Assembly: GCF_001667505.1 (NCBI RefSeq)
Contig: NZ_LZHZ01000066.1
Span: 1 to 64,000 of the forward strand
Length of the DNA: 64,000 nt
Direction: 5' to 3'
Origin: Mycobacterium sp. ACS1612
Lineage (GTDB): Bacteria; Actinomycetota; Actinomycetes; Mycobacteriales; Mycobacteriaceae
Shown here piece after piece: positions 42,281-49,826 of this stretch. The notes below the pieces were generated by a model, which was given only the letters and a program-made list of their open reading frames with translations, ran no database searches and was not told the DNA's origin. Within the stretch, counting starts at the first letter, position 1, and every line of letters begins with the position of its first letter. The position numbers and the translations under genes are program-made.

Positions 42281-43762
42281 GTGTCGGAGGACTTCTTAGA
42301 CCGCGTTCGACTGCATGAAGTGGCGCACCGCGAGGCGAGCGGTCTGTCGCAACGACTGCTGGCGTCGTGGCAGCGGAGCGAGGATTACGGCGTACCGCTC
42401 GAAGAGATCGAACCCGTCTTCACCGGCACCGAGAACCTCGGTTCACTGTTCTTCCAGTGCGGCAACGAGGTGCTGGCCGACCTGCACAGCACCCTGGCCA
42501 ATGAGCCGGTCAGCATGATGCTGACCGACAGCGACGGGGTGGTGTTGTCGCGACTGTCCGGTGATCACCGATTGCTCAAGGCGCTCGACGACGTTCATCT
42601 GGCTCCGGGGTTCGGCTACGCCGAACGCGACGTCGGCACCAACGGCCTCGGCTTGGCGCTTGCCGACCGCGTGCCCACTCTCGTGCGCGCCGACCAACAC
42701 TATGCGTTGAGCCTGTGCACGTTCACGTGCGCCGCGGTTCCGGTGTTCGATCCCACGTCGGGTCGGCTCGAAGGCAGCGTCAATCTCACGACGTGGTCAC
42801 AGTCGTCCAGCGACCTGTTGCTCGCGCTGGCCCGCTCTGCGGCCAGCAACACCACCGCGCTGATGCTCGCCCGAGGCGAGGGGCGACACGCACGACGGAC
42901 ACCCCGCGGTCAGGTCTTCCGGGTCGAGGTGCCGCGGCCCGGGCCGGGATCCGGTAGCTTGCAACGACTTTCGAACGCCTGGAACAGCGCGGTGGCCCGG
43001 GCCGAACAGGCGATGCTGGCCGGCTCGATTGTCGCCGCGGTGGGTGAACCCGGCTCAGGGCGGGCGACACTGCTCGCGCAGGCGGCCCGGCACACCTATC
43101 CGCGCGATCGCATCTTGTCCGCGAGCGCGCCCGGCCCGTCGGATATCCAGACTTGGCTGGGGTTGTGGGCACCGGAGCTCGGCAAGGCCCACACGGCGGT
43201 GATCGTGCGCGACGTCGACATGCTGCCGACCTGGGTTGCGGAGCGCCTGCGAAGCCTGGTGCTGCGAGCCCACGGGTCGTCATCGGTCCCGTTCGCCCTC
43301 ACAGCGGAGAGATTCGACGACATCCCGGCGGCACTGGCCAGCCTGGTGGACAGCGTTGCCCCGGTGCCGCCGCTGCGCGACCGGCCCGATGATGTGGTGC
43401 CGTTGACGCGACACATCGCGATGCGTGTTCGGGGCCGCGAGATCGACATCAGTGCGGCGGCGGCGCGGGCGCTGATGAACTACGACTGGCCGGGAAACGC
43501 CGACGAGCTGACGCGGGTGGTCTCACACGCCGCAGCCCACGCCGACGCCATCGACGTCAAACACCTGCCGCCGCAGATCTTGGCGGGCAGGACGCGCCAC
43601 CTGTCCCGTATCGAGGCGTTCGAGCGAGGCGAGATCGTCCGTGTGCTCAACGACGACAGCTTGACGATGGCCGAGGCGGCCACCGAACTCGGCATGAGCC
43701 GGGCGACGCTCTACCGGAAAATCGCGCAGTACGACATCCACGTGCCACGCGAGTCCCACTGA
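42281..43762 (+). CDS. MimR/AcoR-like GAF-AAA-Fis transcriptional activator
   Basis: A 493-aa protein. A GAF-like sensor lies at about 65-190 (GYAERDVGTNGLGLAL is the AcoR signature). A degenerate AAA+ domain spans about 240-420, with Walker A GEPGSGRATL at 255-264. A Fis HTH ends the protein (MAEAATELGMSRATLYRKI). The sigma-54 contact loop (GAFTGA) is missing, as in actinobacterial members that work without sigma-54. It is the typical regulator of mim/prm operons and diverges from one here. The GTG at 42281 is the start. Confidence 0.87.
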   Translation: MSEDFLDRVRLHEVAHREASGLSQRLLASWQRSEDYGVPLEEIEPVFTGTENLGSLFFQCGNEVLADLHSTLANEPVSMMLTDSDGVVLSRLSGDHRLLKALDDVHLAPGFGYAERDVGTNGLGLALADRVPTLVRADQHYALSLCTFTCAAVPVFDPTSGRLEGSVNLTTWSQSSSDLLLALARSAASNTTALMLARGEGRHARRTPRGQVFRVEVPRPGPGSGSLQRLSNAWNSAVARAEQAMLAGSIVAAVGEPGSGRATLLAQAARHTYPRDRILSASAPGPSDIQTWLGLWAPELGKAHTAVIVRDVDMLPTWVAERLRSLVLRAHGSSSVPFALTAERFDDIPAALASLVDSVAPVPPLRDRPDDVVPLTRHIAMRVRGREIDISAAAARALMNYDWPGNADELTRVVSHAAAHADAIDVKHLPPQILAGRTRHLSRIEAFERGEIVRVLNDDSLTMAEAATELGMSRATLYRKIAQYDIHVPRESH

Positions 43763-43981
43763 TCAGCCGACGGCAACTTCCTGCTGCTCCCCGTCGTCGG
43801 CCTGGGCGCGGAAGCACGCGATGCTGGCGGCGAAACTTATGAGCGCGACGGCACCCGACAACGCGGTGAGCGCACCGTGTCCGGCCCAGCTGGCCAGGCA
43901 CACCGCGACGGCGATCACCGCGATGAAGTTCAGGAACAGTCCCGTGGTCGCGATCGCCTCGCCCATCCCGTCGTTGCTCAT
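43763..43981 (-). CDS. Small two-helix membrane protein
   Basis: A 72-aa protein with two hydrophobic helices (GLFLNFIAVIAVAVCLASWAG, GALTALSGAVALISFAASIACF) and an acidic tail (QADDGEQQEVAVG). The ATG at 43981 (MSNDGMGEAIATTG) overlaps the end of the AraC-type gene by four bases, so it is its downstream partner. The stop touches the convergent regulator stop. I do not recognise the family. Confidence 0.7.
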   Translation of the reverse strand: MSNDGMGEAIATTGLFLNFIAVIAVAVCLASWAGHGALTALSGAVALISFAASIACFRAQADDGEQQEVAVG

Positions 43982-44913
43982 GGCGAAGGGATTGCCCCCG
44001 ACGACCTTTGTTGAAACCCGAGCCTTTTCCGGTATGTGCTCGGAGTCTCCCCGCAGAACTGGGTGAACGCCCGGGTGAACGAACTCAGACTGTCGAAGCC
44101 AACCGCCGACGACGTCTCCTGAACCGATTGCCCTCGCCCCGCCAGCAAGGCCATGGCGCGCAGCATCCGCGCATGCAAAAGGTATGTCCGCCAAGATAAT
44201 CCGATTGTGTCCTGGAACAACCGTCGCAAAGTGCGCTCCGACACCGACACCGCCCGGCCTACCTCGGCGGCCGTCACCGACGCCAGGTGTTCCTTCGTGT
44301 ACGCCATCGCCGCTGACACGATCGGGTGGTCCGACGTCGGCAGGCTGAGCGGCGCTTCATGATCCAGCGCCTCGGTGACCAGATTGGCCAGTGTGCGGAA
44401 AAACGCGTCGGAGATCGCGTCGCCCTCGGGACGGTCGATCGGCCAGCGCAGCGCATAGATCATCATTTCGCGGATCAATGGCGACACGGCAAGGATGCGG
44501 GCGCGGTCGCCGCCGCCGGTGACTAGCTCGCGGTCGAACATCACCGCCACGGTTCTGACGTCCGGATTCATCGTGGCCTGGTGCTCGAGTCCGGCGGGAA
44601 TCCACGCCGCCTGCTGCGGCGGCAGCAGGTAGTGCGCCGACGCCGTCTCGACCTCGACGACCCCGCCGATCGCGTACTCGATCTGATGCACCTCGTGCGA
44701 GTGCCAGCCGGTGATCAATGCGTCGCCCTCGTAGAGGTAACTGCCGCCCAGTGCGCGGCCGCCTCGGCGCAGCTCGATGACGCGTCTGGCCGATTCGGCA
44801 TCCAGCCCTTTGTTGGCCGTTCCGGCGCCCAGCCCTTTGTTGGCCGTTCCGGCGCCCAGCCCTTTGTTGGCCGTTCCGGCCAAAAGTCTGTCCGAAAGCG
44901 CAGAGACGGTCAC
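43978..44913 (-). CDS. AraC-family transcriptional regulator with N-terminal repeat
   Basis: A 311-aa protein from GTG 44913. The N-terminus contains a nine-residue repeat GTANKGLGA in three copies. A cupin sensor follows at about 50-165 (ITGWHSHEVHQIEYAIGG, WIPAGLEHQA), then two AraC HTH motifs (AEVGRAVSVSERTLRRLFQDTIG, ETSSAVGFDSLSSFTRAFTQFCGETPSTYRK). No start codon lies between the repeat and the cupin, so the repeat is probably translated. It diverges from the amidohydrolase at 44938 with a 24-nt gap and overlaps the small membrane-protein gene. Confidence 0.85.
   Translation of the reverse strand: MTVSALSDRLLAGTANKGLGAGTANKGLGAGTANKGLDAESARRVIELRRGGRALGGSYLYEGDALITGWHSHEVHQIEYAIGGVVEVETASAHYLLPPQQAAWIPAGLEHQATMNPDVRTVAVMFDRELVTGGGDRARILAVSPLIREMMIYALRWPIDRPEGDAISDAFFRTLANLVTEALDHEAPLSLPTSDHPIVSAAMAYTKEHLASVTAAEVGRAVSVSERTLRRLFQDTIGLSWRTYLLHARMLRAMALLAGRGQSVQETSSAVGFDSLSSFTRAFTQFCGETPSTYRKRLGFQQRSSGAIPSP
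44802..44880. repeat. 27-bp direct repeat, three copies, in frame within the AraC gene
   Basis: The 27-nt unit beginning CCAGCCCTTTGTTGGCCGTT is present at 44802-44828, 44829-44855 and 44856-44880 (last copy lacks 2 nt), with no mismatch. It encodes GTANKGLGA on the minus strand. Perfect identity points to recent expansion or slippage; 27 nt keeps the frame. Confidence 0.95.
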
Positions 44914-44937
44914 ATCGCTAGACGGTACTAGTTGGGT

Positions 44938-46200
44938 ATGCAGACTGACGACCTGATCCTGGTCAGCATCGACGACCACGTGGTCGAGCCCCCGGACATG
45001 TTCCTCAACCACGTGCCCACCAAGTACAAGGCCGAGGCGCCGGTCGTGGTGACCGACGACAAGGGCGTCGACCAGTGGATGTATCAGGGCCGACCGCAGG
45101 GTGTCAGCGGGCTCAACGCGGTGGTGTCCTGGCCTGCCGAGGAGTGGGGCCGTGACCCCGCGGGCTTCGCCGAGATGCGCCCCGGCGTGTACGACGTCCA
45201 CGAACGCGTCCGCGACATGAACCGCAACGGCATTCTCGCTTCGATGTGCTTCCCGACCTTTACCGGATTCTCCGCCCGGCATCTCAACATGCACCGCGAA
45301 CACGTCACGCTGGTGATGGTGTCGGCCTACAACGACTGGCACATCGACGAATGGGCAGGCTCGTATCCGGACCGCTTCATCCCGATCGCGGTGCTGCCGA
45401 CGTGGAACCCCGAGGCGATGGTCGCCGAGATCCGCCGCGTCGCCGCCAAGGGCTGCCGCGCCGTCACGATGCCGGAACTGCCTCACCTGGAAGGCCTTCC
45501 GAGTTATCACGACGACGAGTACTGGGGTCCGGTGTTCCGGGCGCTGTCGGAAGAGAACGTGGTGATGTGCCTGCACATCGGCACCGGCTTCGGGGCGATC
45601 AGCATGGCGCCCAACGCGCCGATCGACAACATGATCATCCTGGCGACCCAGGTGTCGGCGATGTGTGCCCAAGATCTGTTGTGGGGCCCGGCAATGCGCA
45701 GCTATCCCGATCTGAAGTTCGCGTTCTCCGAAGGCGGCATCGGTTGGATCCCGTTCTATCTCGATCGCAGCGACCGCCACTACACCAACCAGAAGTGGCT
45801 GCGCCGTGACTTCGGCGACAAACTGCCGAGCGACGTGTTCCGCGAGCACTCGCTGGCCTGCTACGTCACTGATAAGACCTCGCTGCGACTGCGCCACGAG
45901 ATCGGCATCGACAACATCGCCTGGGAGTGCGACTATCCGCACTCCGACTGCTTCTGGCCCGACGCCCCGGAGCAGGTGCTGGCCGAACTGAACGCCGCGG
46001 GCGCCGACGATGCCGACATCGACAAGATCACCTGGCAGAACGCGTGCCAGTTCTTCAGCTGGGATCCATTCGCCCGCACACCGCGGGAGCAGGCGACCGT
46101 GGGAGCGCTGCGCGTTAAGGGAGCCGACGTCGACGTGTCGATCAGACCCCGCAAGGAGTGGGCACGGCTGTACGCCGAAAAGCAGCTCGACGAGGCCTGA
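44938..46200 (+). CDS. Amidohydrolase-2 family metal-dependent hydrolase
   Basis: A 420-aa TIM-barrel protein: ILVSIDDHVVEPPDMF at the start (D-D-H in place of the classical H-x-H), MCLHIGTGFG, FSEGGIGWIPFYLDR with the ECDYPHSDCFWPD region carrying the late Asp/His ligands. Relatives include decarboxylases and amidohydrolases of aromatic or terpenoid catabolism; the substrate is unknown. The ATG at 44938 is preferred to TTG 44932. It diverges from the AraC regulator, its likely controller. The stop directly precedes the palindromes before the HTH-Mop gene. Confidence 0.82.
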   Translation: MQTDDLILVSIDDHVVEPPDMFLNHVPTKYKAEAPVVVTDDKGVDQWMYQGRPQGVSGLNAVVSWPAEEWGRDPAGFAEMRPGVYDVHERVRDMNRNGILASMCFPTFTGFSARHLNMHREHVTLVMVSAYNDWHIDEWAGSYPDRFIPIAVLPTWNPEAMVAEIRRVAAKGCRAVTMPELPHLEGLPSYHDDEYWGPVFRALSEENVVMCLHIGTGFGAISMAPNAPIDNMIILATQVSAMCAQDLLWGPAMRSYPDLKFAFSEGGIGWIPFYLDRSDRHYTNQKWLRRDFGDKLPSDVFREHSLACYVTDKTSLRLRHEIGIDNIAWECDYPHSDCFWPDAPEQVLAELNAAGADDADIDKITWQNACQFFSWDPFARTPREQATVGALRVKGADVDVSIRPRKEWARLYAEKQLDEA

Positions 46201-46203
46201 GAA

Positions 46204-46247
46204 TCCGTATCTGCGGACTAAATCGCACAGAAGAACCGCATATGCGG
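46204..46247. promoter_or_regulatory. Two copies of a CCGYATMTGCGG palindrome before the HTH-Mop gene
   Basis: CCGCATATGCGG (46236-46247) is a perfect 12-bp palindrome ending 13 nt before the GTG start. CCGTATCTGCGG (46205-46216) matches it at 10 of 12 positions, 31 nt upstream centre to centre (three helical turns). A third half-like ATACCGCC abuts the start. They are likely operators for autoregulation by the downstream protein. Confidence 0.75.
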
Positions 46248-46260
46248 ATACGATACCGCC

Positions 46261-46668
46261 GTGGCTTCGATTCGAGTCCGTGAGGCTGCCGAACTTCTCG
46301 GCGTCAGCGACGACACCGTCCGGCGCTGGATCGACGACGGCAGCCTGGCCGCCGGCCAGGACGACGCGGGCCGCAAGGTCATCGCCGGTGAGGTGCTGGC
46401 CCGCTTCGCGAGCGCGAACGCCGCTGCGGCGCCGAAGGATCCGCTGAGCATCGCAAGTTCGGCGCGTAACCGCTTCGCTGGGCTGGTCACCAAGGTGGTG
46501 ACCGACAAGGTGATGGCGCAGGTCGAAATGCAGTGTGGGCCTTTCACCGTCGTCTCTTTGATGAGCGCGGATGCGGTACGTGACCTCGGGCTGGAGCCCG
46601 GCAGCGTCGCCGTCGCCGTTGTCAAGGCCACCACGGTGATCGTCGAAACGCCGGGAGGACAGTCGTGA
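46261..46668 (+). CDS. HTH-Mop (TOBE) molybdate-responsive regulator
   Basis: A 135-aa protein with an N-terminal excisionase/MerR-type HTH (IRVREAAELLGVSDDTVRRWIDDG), a short Ala linker, and a C-terminal Mop/TOBE domain (SARNRFAGLVTKVV, FTVVSLMSADAVRDLGLEPG, VAVVKATTVIVE) that binds molybdate or tungstate. This replaces ModE in many bacteria. The GTG at 46261 is the start. Its stop overlaps the ModA start (GTGA), so sensor and receptor are made together. The paired palindromes upstream suggest self-control. Confidence 0.88.
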   Translation: MASIRVREAAELLGVSDDTVRRWIDDGSLAAGQDDAGRKVIAGEVLARFASANAAAAPKDPLSIASSARNRFAGLVTKVVTDKVMAQVEMQCGPFTVVSLMSADAVRDLGLEPGSVAVAVVKATTVIVETPGGQS

Positions 46669-47417
46669 GACGGCTTGTGATAGCCGCGCTGGCTCTGGCG
46701 GCGCTCAGCGGATGCAGTTCGAACGAACAGCCGGCGTCGGCCAACACGAAGATCATCGTGTTCGCCGCCGCCTCGCTGAGGCAGACCTTCACCGACATCG
46801 GTAACCAGTTCAAGACCGAAAACCCCGGCGCTTCAGTGGAATTCTCATTCGCCGGCTCCTCGGACCTGGTTACCCAGTTGACCCAGGGTGCACCAGCCGA
46901 CGTATTCGCGTCGGCCGACACCAAGAACATGGACAAGGCGGCACAGGCCGGTCTGCTCGCGGGTGCCCCAGTCAACTTCGCGTCCAATACGCTCACCATC
47001 GCTGTCGCGCCCGGCAACCCGAAGAAGATCACGTCGTTCAAAGACCTGACACGGCAAGGGCTCGACGTGGTCACCTGCGCCCCGCAGGTGCCGTGCGGAT
47101 CGGCCACCCAGAAGGTCGAACAGGCAACCGGCGTCAAGCTGAACCCGGTCAGCGAGGAATCCGCCGTCACCGATGTGCTCAACAAAGTGGCGACCGGCCA
47201 GGCCGACGCGGGACTGGTTTATGTCACCGACGCGATCGGCGCGGGCGACAAGCTGGGCTCCGTGCCGTTTCCCGAGTCGGCAAGCGCGGTCAACACCTAC
47301 CCGATCTCGGTGCTCGAGGAGTCCAAGAACCAGAAGTTGGCCCGCAAGTTCGTCGACCTCGTGACAGGCGAGGCGGGTCAAAAGGTGCTCAACGCAGCGG
47401 GTTTCGCGAAGCCCTAG
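46665..47417 (+). CDS. modA: Molybdate ABC transporter substrate-binding lipoprotein
   Basis: A 250-aa lipoprotein (lipobox LSGC, Cys17). ModA motifs: IIVFAAASLRQTFTDIG, VEFSFAGSSDLVTQL, GAPADVFASADTKNMDKA and QADAGLVYVTDA. The Cys pair CAPQVPC is shared with the orphan at 4429. Coupled to the HTH-Mop regulator, it is the better candidate for the true molybdate receptor. modB and modC do not follow: the next gene is on the other strand and overlaps its last 4 nt. The permease must be elsewhere or lost. Confidence 0.9.
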   Translation: MRRLVIAALALAALSGCSSNEQPASANTKIIVFAAASLRQTFTDIGNQFKTENPGASVEFSFAGSSDLVTQLTQGAPADVFASADTKNMDKAAQAGLLAGAPVNFASNTLTIAVAPGNPKKITSFKDLTRQGLDVVTCAPQVPCGSATQKVEQATGVKLNPVSEESAVTDVLNKVATGQADAGLVYVTDAIGAGDKLGSVPFPESASAVNTYPISVLEESKNQKLARKFVDLVTGEAGQKVLNAAGFAKP

Positions 47418-49789
47418 ATCATGTCCTGCTCGGTGAGCCAGCGCATGATCGGCCATCCGACGAACACCGGTAGCCAGCACGTGAGCACTCGGTAGAGCAG
47501 CACCGACGGCACCGCGATCGCGGTCGGTACACCGAACGCGGCGAGGCCACCGATCAACGCCGCCTCCACCGCGCCGACGCCGCCCGGCGTTGGGGCCGCC
47601 GACGCGAGCGTTCCGCCGACCATCGTCACGACCGTCACCGTGACGAACGACGTGTCGCCGCCGAACGCCTCGATACTTGCCCATAGCGCCAGCGCCATAC
47701 CGAGAGTCGTTGCAGCACAACCAAGGACGATGATCACCAGACGCTTGGGTTCGCGGGCCAACTCTGCAAGGTCGCCCAGCACTTCCTTCAGGCGCGGACG
47801 AACCGCTGTCGCAAGCCACCGGCGAAGCGTCGGGACGAACAGGAACGCGCCGACCAGTCCGAGCAGTACCCCGCCGATCAGATACAGCAGCGTGGCTGAC
47901 GGAACGAAGTGCGTCAGGTCCGCGGACGCTCCCGCGGCGGCGCTGAAAAAGATCAGCAATGCCACATGCGTGATGACCTGCACGGTTTGCTGCAGCGCAA
48001 CGGCCGCCGTCGCGCGCAGTGCACCGAGACCGCCCTTCTGCAGGAACCGCGTCGACAGTGCCAGGCCGCCGACACCGGCGGGCGTGGTGGTCGCCGCAAA
48101 CGTGTTGGCCACCTGCATGATCGTCAGGTTCTTGAAGCTGACCAGTCCGTCCGCGCAGGCCCACAACGCCGCTGCCGCACCGATATACGTCAGCGCCGAC
48201 ACCGCGAGCCCCATCAGCGCCCACCACCAGTTCGCTGTCCGCAACTCTGAAAAGAATGCGGGCACAGTGCTGATGAATGGGTAGGCGACGTAGACCAGCG
48301 CGACGAGGAGCACCAGTTGGATCACCTGCTTGCGGGTGAACCGCGTGATGGTCTCCGTCTTGATCTGATCGGCGCCGGTGCGCCGCTTCACTTCATCGCG
48401 CGCTGAGGACATCACCGCGCCGACGTCGGCCACCGACTTGCGGATGCGTGACGGCATGGCGGACTTGGTCAGTCGGCGTGATGCTCTCAGCACCACGTCC
48501 TTACCGAGGACATCGACCGCTGCGCCGACCGCCGCCTCGGCGCCGTACAGGTGCGTCGTTGTCAGCAGGAGTTGGGCGACGTCAGCCTGCAGTTGCTCGT
48601 CGGTGGCGCCGTATTCGGCGCTGCCGAAGCCGCCGAATCGCGCAGTGCCGTCGACGATCGTGATCTCCCCGGCGCGCAGGTCGCCGTGCGAGATCTGGCA
48701 GTCATGTAGCGTGCCCAGCGCCTCCCACACCCGGTCGACACAGCCCTCCTCGGTGCAGTCCGTGATCGGCGTGCCTGCCGGCGGCGTGTGCGCATAAAGG
48801 GTCCACCCGCGGTCGAGCGGGGTCATCGCCATGGTGGAGGAGTTGGCGACTCCCAGATCGCCGATCGCGATCGCCATCAACGCTCGATGCTCGACGGCGC
48901 GCTGCATGGAGGCCTGCAATGGTGACGTCTCACTGTTGCGTAGCCGCAGCCAGCGCCAGAACTGGCGCATGAAGCCGCCGCTGCGTTGATTCGGGCCGTA
49001 CATCTCGACGACCGCGACCGTTTCGGGTTCGGAGGATTTGGCCGACAGCACCAACGGCCCCGCCCCTGCCGGCCGCACCACCGTCAACGTCGAGATGAGG
49101 AAGCCACGTCGAGCAAGGGCGCGCACGGCGCCGTCGAGCGGGACCTCGAGCGCGGGCGTGCCGACCGCCAGCACCACCAGCGCGCCGACGAACCAGCCGA
49201 CGGCCAGCCCGAGCAGTGACCGTGCGGGCACCACCGCGCTGACGACGAGATGGATCGGCACGAAGGCCAGCAGTAGCGCCCACCACCACCGCCGCCACCG
49301 AGCGGGCAGCCACGGACCTGAGACGGTCAGCACTGCGGCCAGCATGGCGATCCAGCGTGGATCGTCGAGGAACTGCGAAAGCAGCGTGTCGAGCCGGTCG
49401 GAAAGGTCGAAATGCCATCGCGGCGCGGAGATGCCGTTGCCGGTGATCGACAGTGAGAAGAAGGCCAGGAAAGCCGCGGCGGCGTATGCGCCGAGCAGTT
49501 TCCACTGCCGCGCGATGATCAACCCGATCAGGATCGCGAACGGCAGCGCCAGGATCGCCATCCCGTAGATCAGATACACCAGGTTGGACTGGGTGGGCGT
49601 CAACACCCCGACGATCTCGGAGATCGACCGCTCCAGGGCGTCCCATTCGTTGCGGGTGATCAGCGAACTCGTGATCACGGCGGCCAGGAAGGCGGCCGCG
49701 AGGACCAGGCGCAGGATGTCGTTGGTTCGCCGGGTCAGTGGTTGCAGCAAGCTGCCGGAAACGGTGATATCCCGCCCGTCGACTCGCAT
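47414..49789 (-). CDS. Large membrane protein: N-terminal helices, kinase-like domain, LPG-flippase-like C-terminus
   Basis: A 791-aa protein. About six helices span residues 25-245. A soluble segment (about 265-440) has SHGDLRAGEITIVDG, like the catalytic loop of aminoglycoside/protein kinases, followed by RFGGFGSAEYG where DFG would be; the Asp is missing, so it may be a pseudokinase. The C-terminal 330 residues have eight or so helices with NTFAATTTPAGVGGLALSTR and APTPGGVGAVEAALIGGLA, the signature of the UPF0104/lysyl-phosphatidylglycerol flippase family. It probably moves or senses a lipid; the substrate is unknown. Confidence 0.82.
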   Translation of the reverse strand: MRVDGRDITVSGSLLQPLTRRTNDILRLVLAAAFLAAVITSSLITRNEWDALERSISEIVGVLTPTQSNLVYLIYGMAILALPFAILIGLIIARQWKLLGAYAAAAFLAFFSLSITGNGISAPRWHFDLSDRLDTLLSQFLDDPRWIAMLAAVLTVSGPWLPARWRRWWWALLLAFVPIHLVVSAVVPARSLLGLAVGWFVGALVVLAVGTPALEVPLDGAVRALARRGFLISTLTVVRPAGAGPLVLSAKSSEPETVAVVEMYGPNQRSGGFMRQFWRWLRLRNSETSPLQASMQRAVEHRALMAIAIGDLGVANSSTMAMTPLDRGWTLYAHTPPAGTPITDCTEEGCVDRVWEALGTLHDCQISHGDLRAGEITIVDGTARFGGFGSAEYGATDEQLQADVAQLLLTTTHLYGAEAAVGAAVDVLGKDVVLRASRRLTKSAMPSRIRKSVADVGAVMSSARDEVKRRTGADQIKTETITRFTRKQVIQLVLLVALVYVAYPFISTVPAFFSELRTANWWWALMGLAVSALTYIGAAAALWACADGLVSFKNLTIMQVANTFAATTTPAGVGGLALSTRFLQKGGLGALRATAAVALQQTVQVITHVALLIFFSAAAGASADLTHFVPSATLLYLIGGVLLGLVGAFLFVPTLRRWLATAVRPRLKEVLGDLAELAREPKRLVIIVLGCAATTLGMALALWASIEAFGGDTSFVTVTVVTMVGGTLASAAPTPGGVGAVEAALIGGLAAFGVPTAIAVPSVLLYRVLTCWLPVFVGWPIMRWLTEQDMI

Positions 49790-49826
49790 GTCGGTGAATC
49801 ATCGCACGCGGGCCCGATGGTGGGCG

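Noticed and set aside
43978..45942. 654-aa minus-strand frame including the AraC regulator
   Set aside because: The extra N-terminal half lies antisense to the amidohydrolase gene and has no AraC-like features; GTG 44913 fits the domain boundary.
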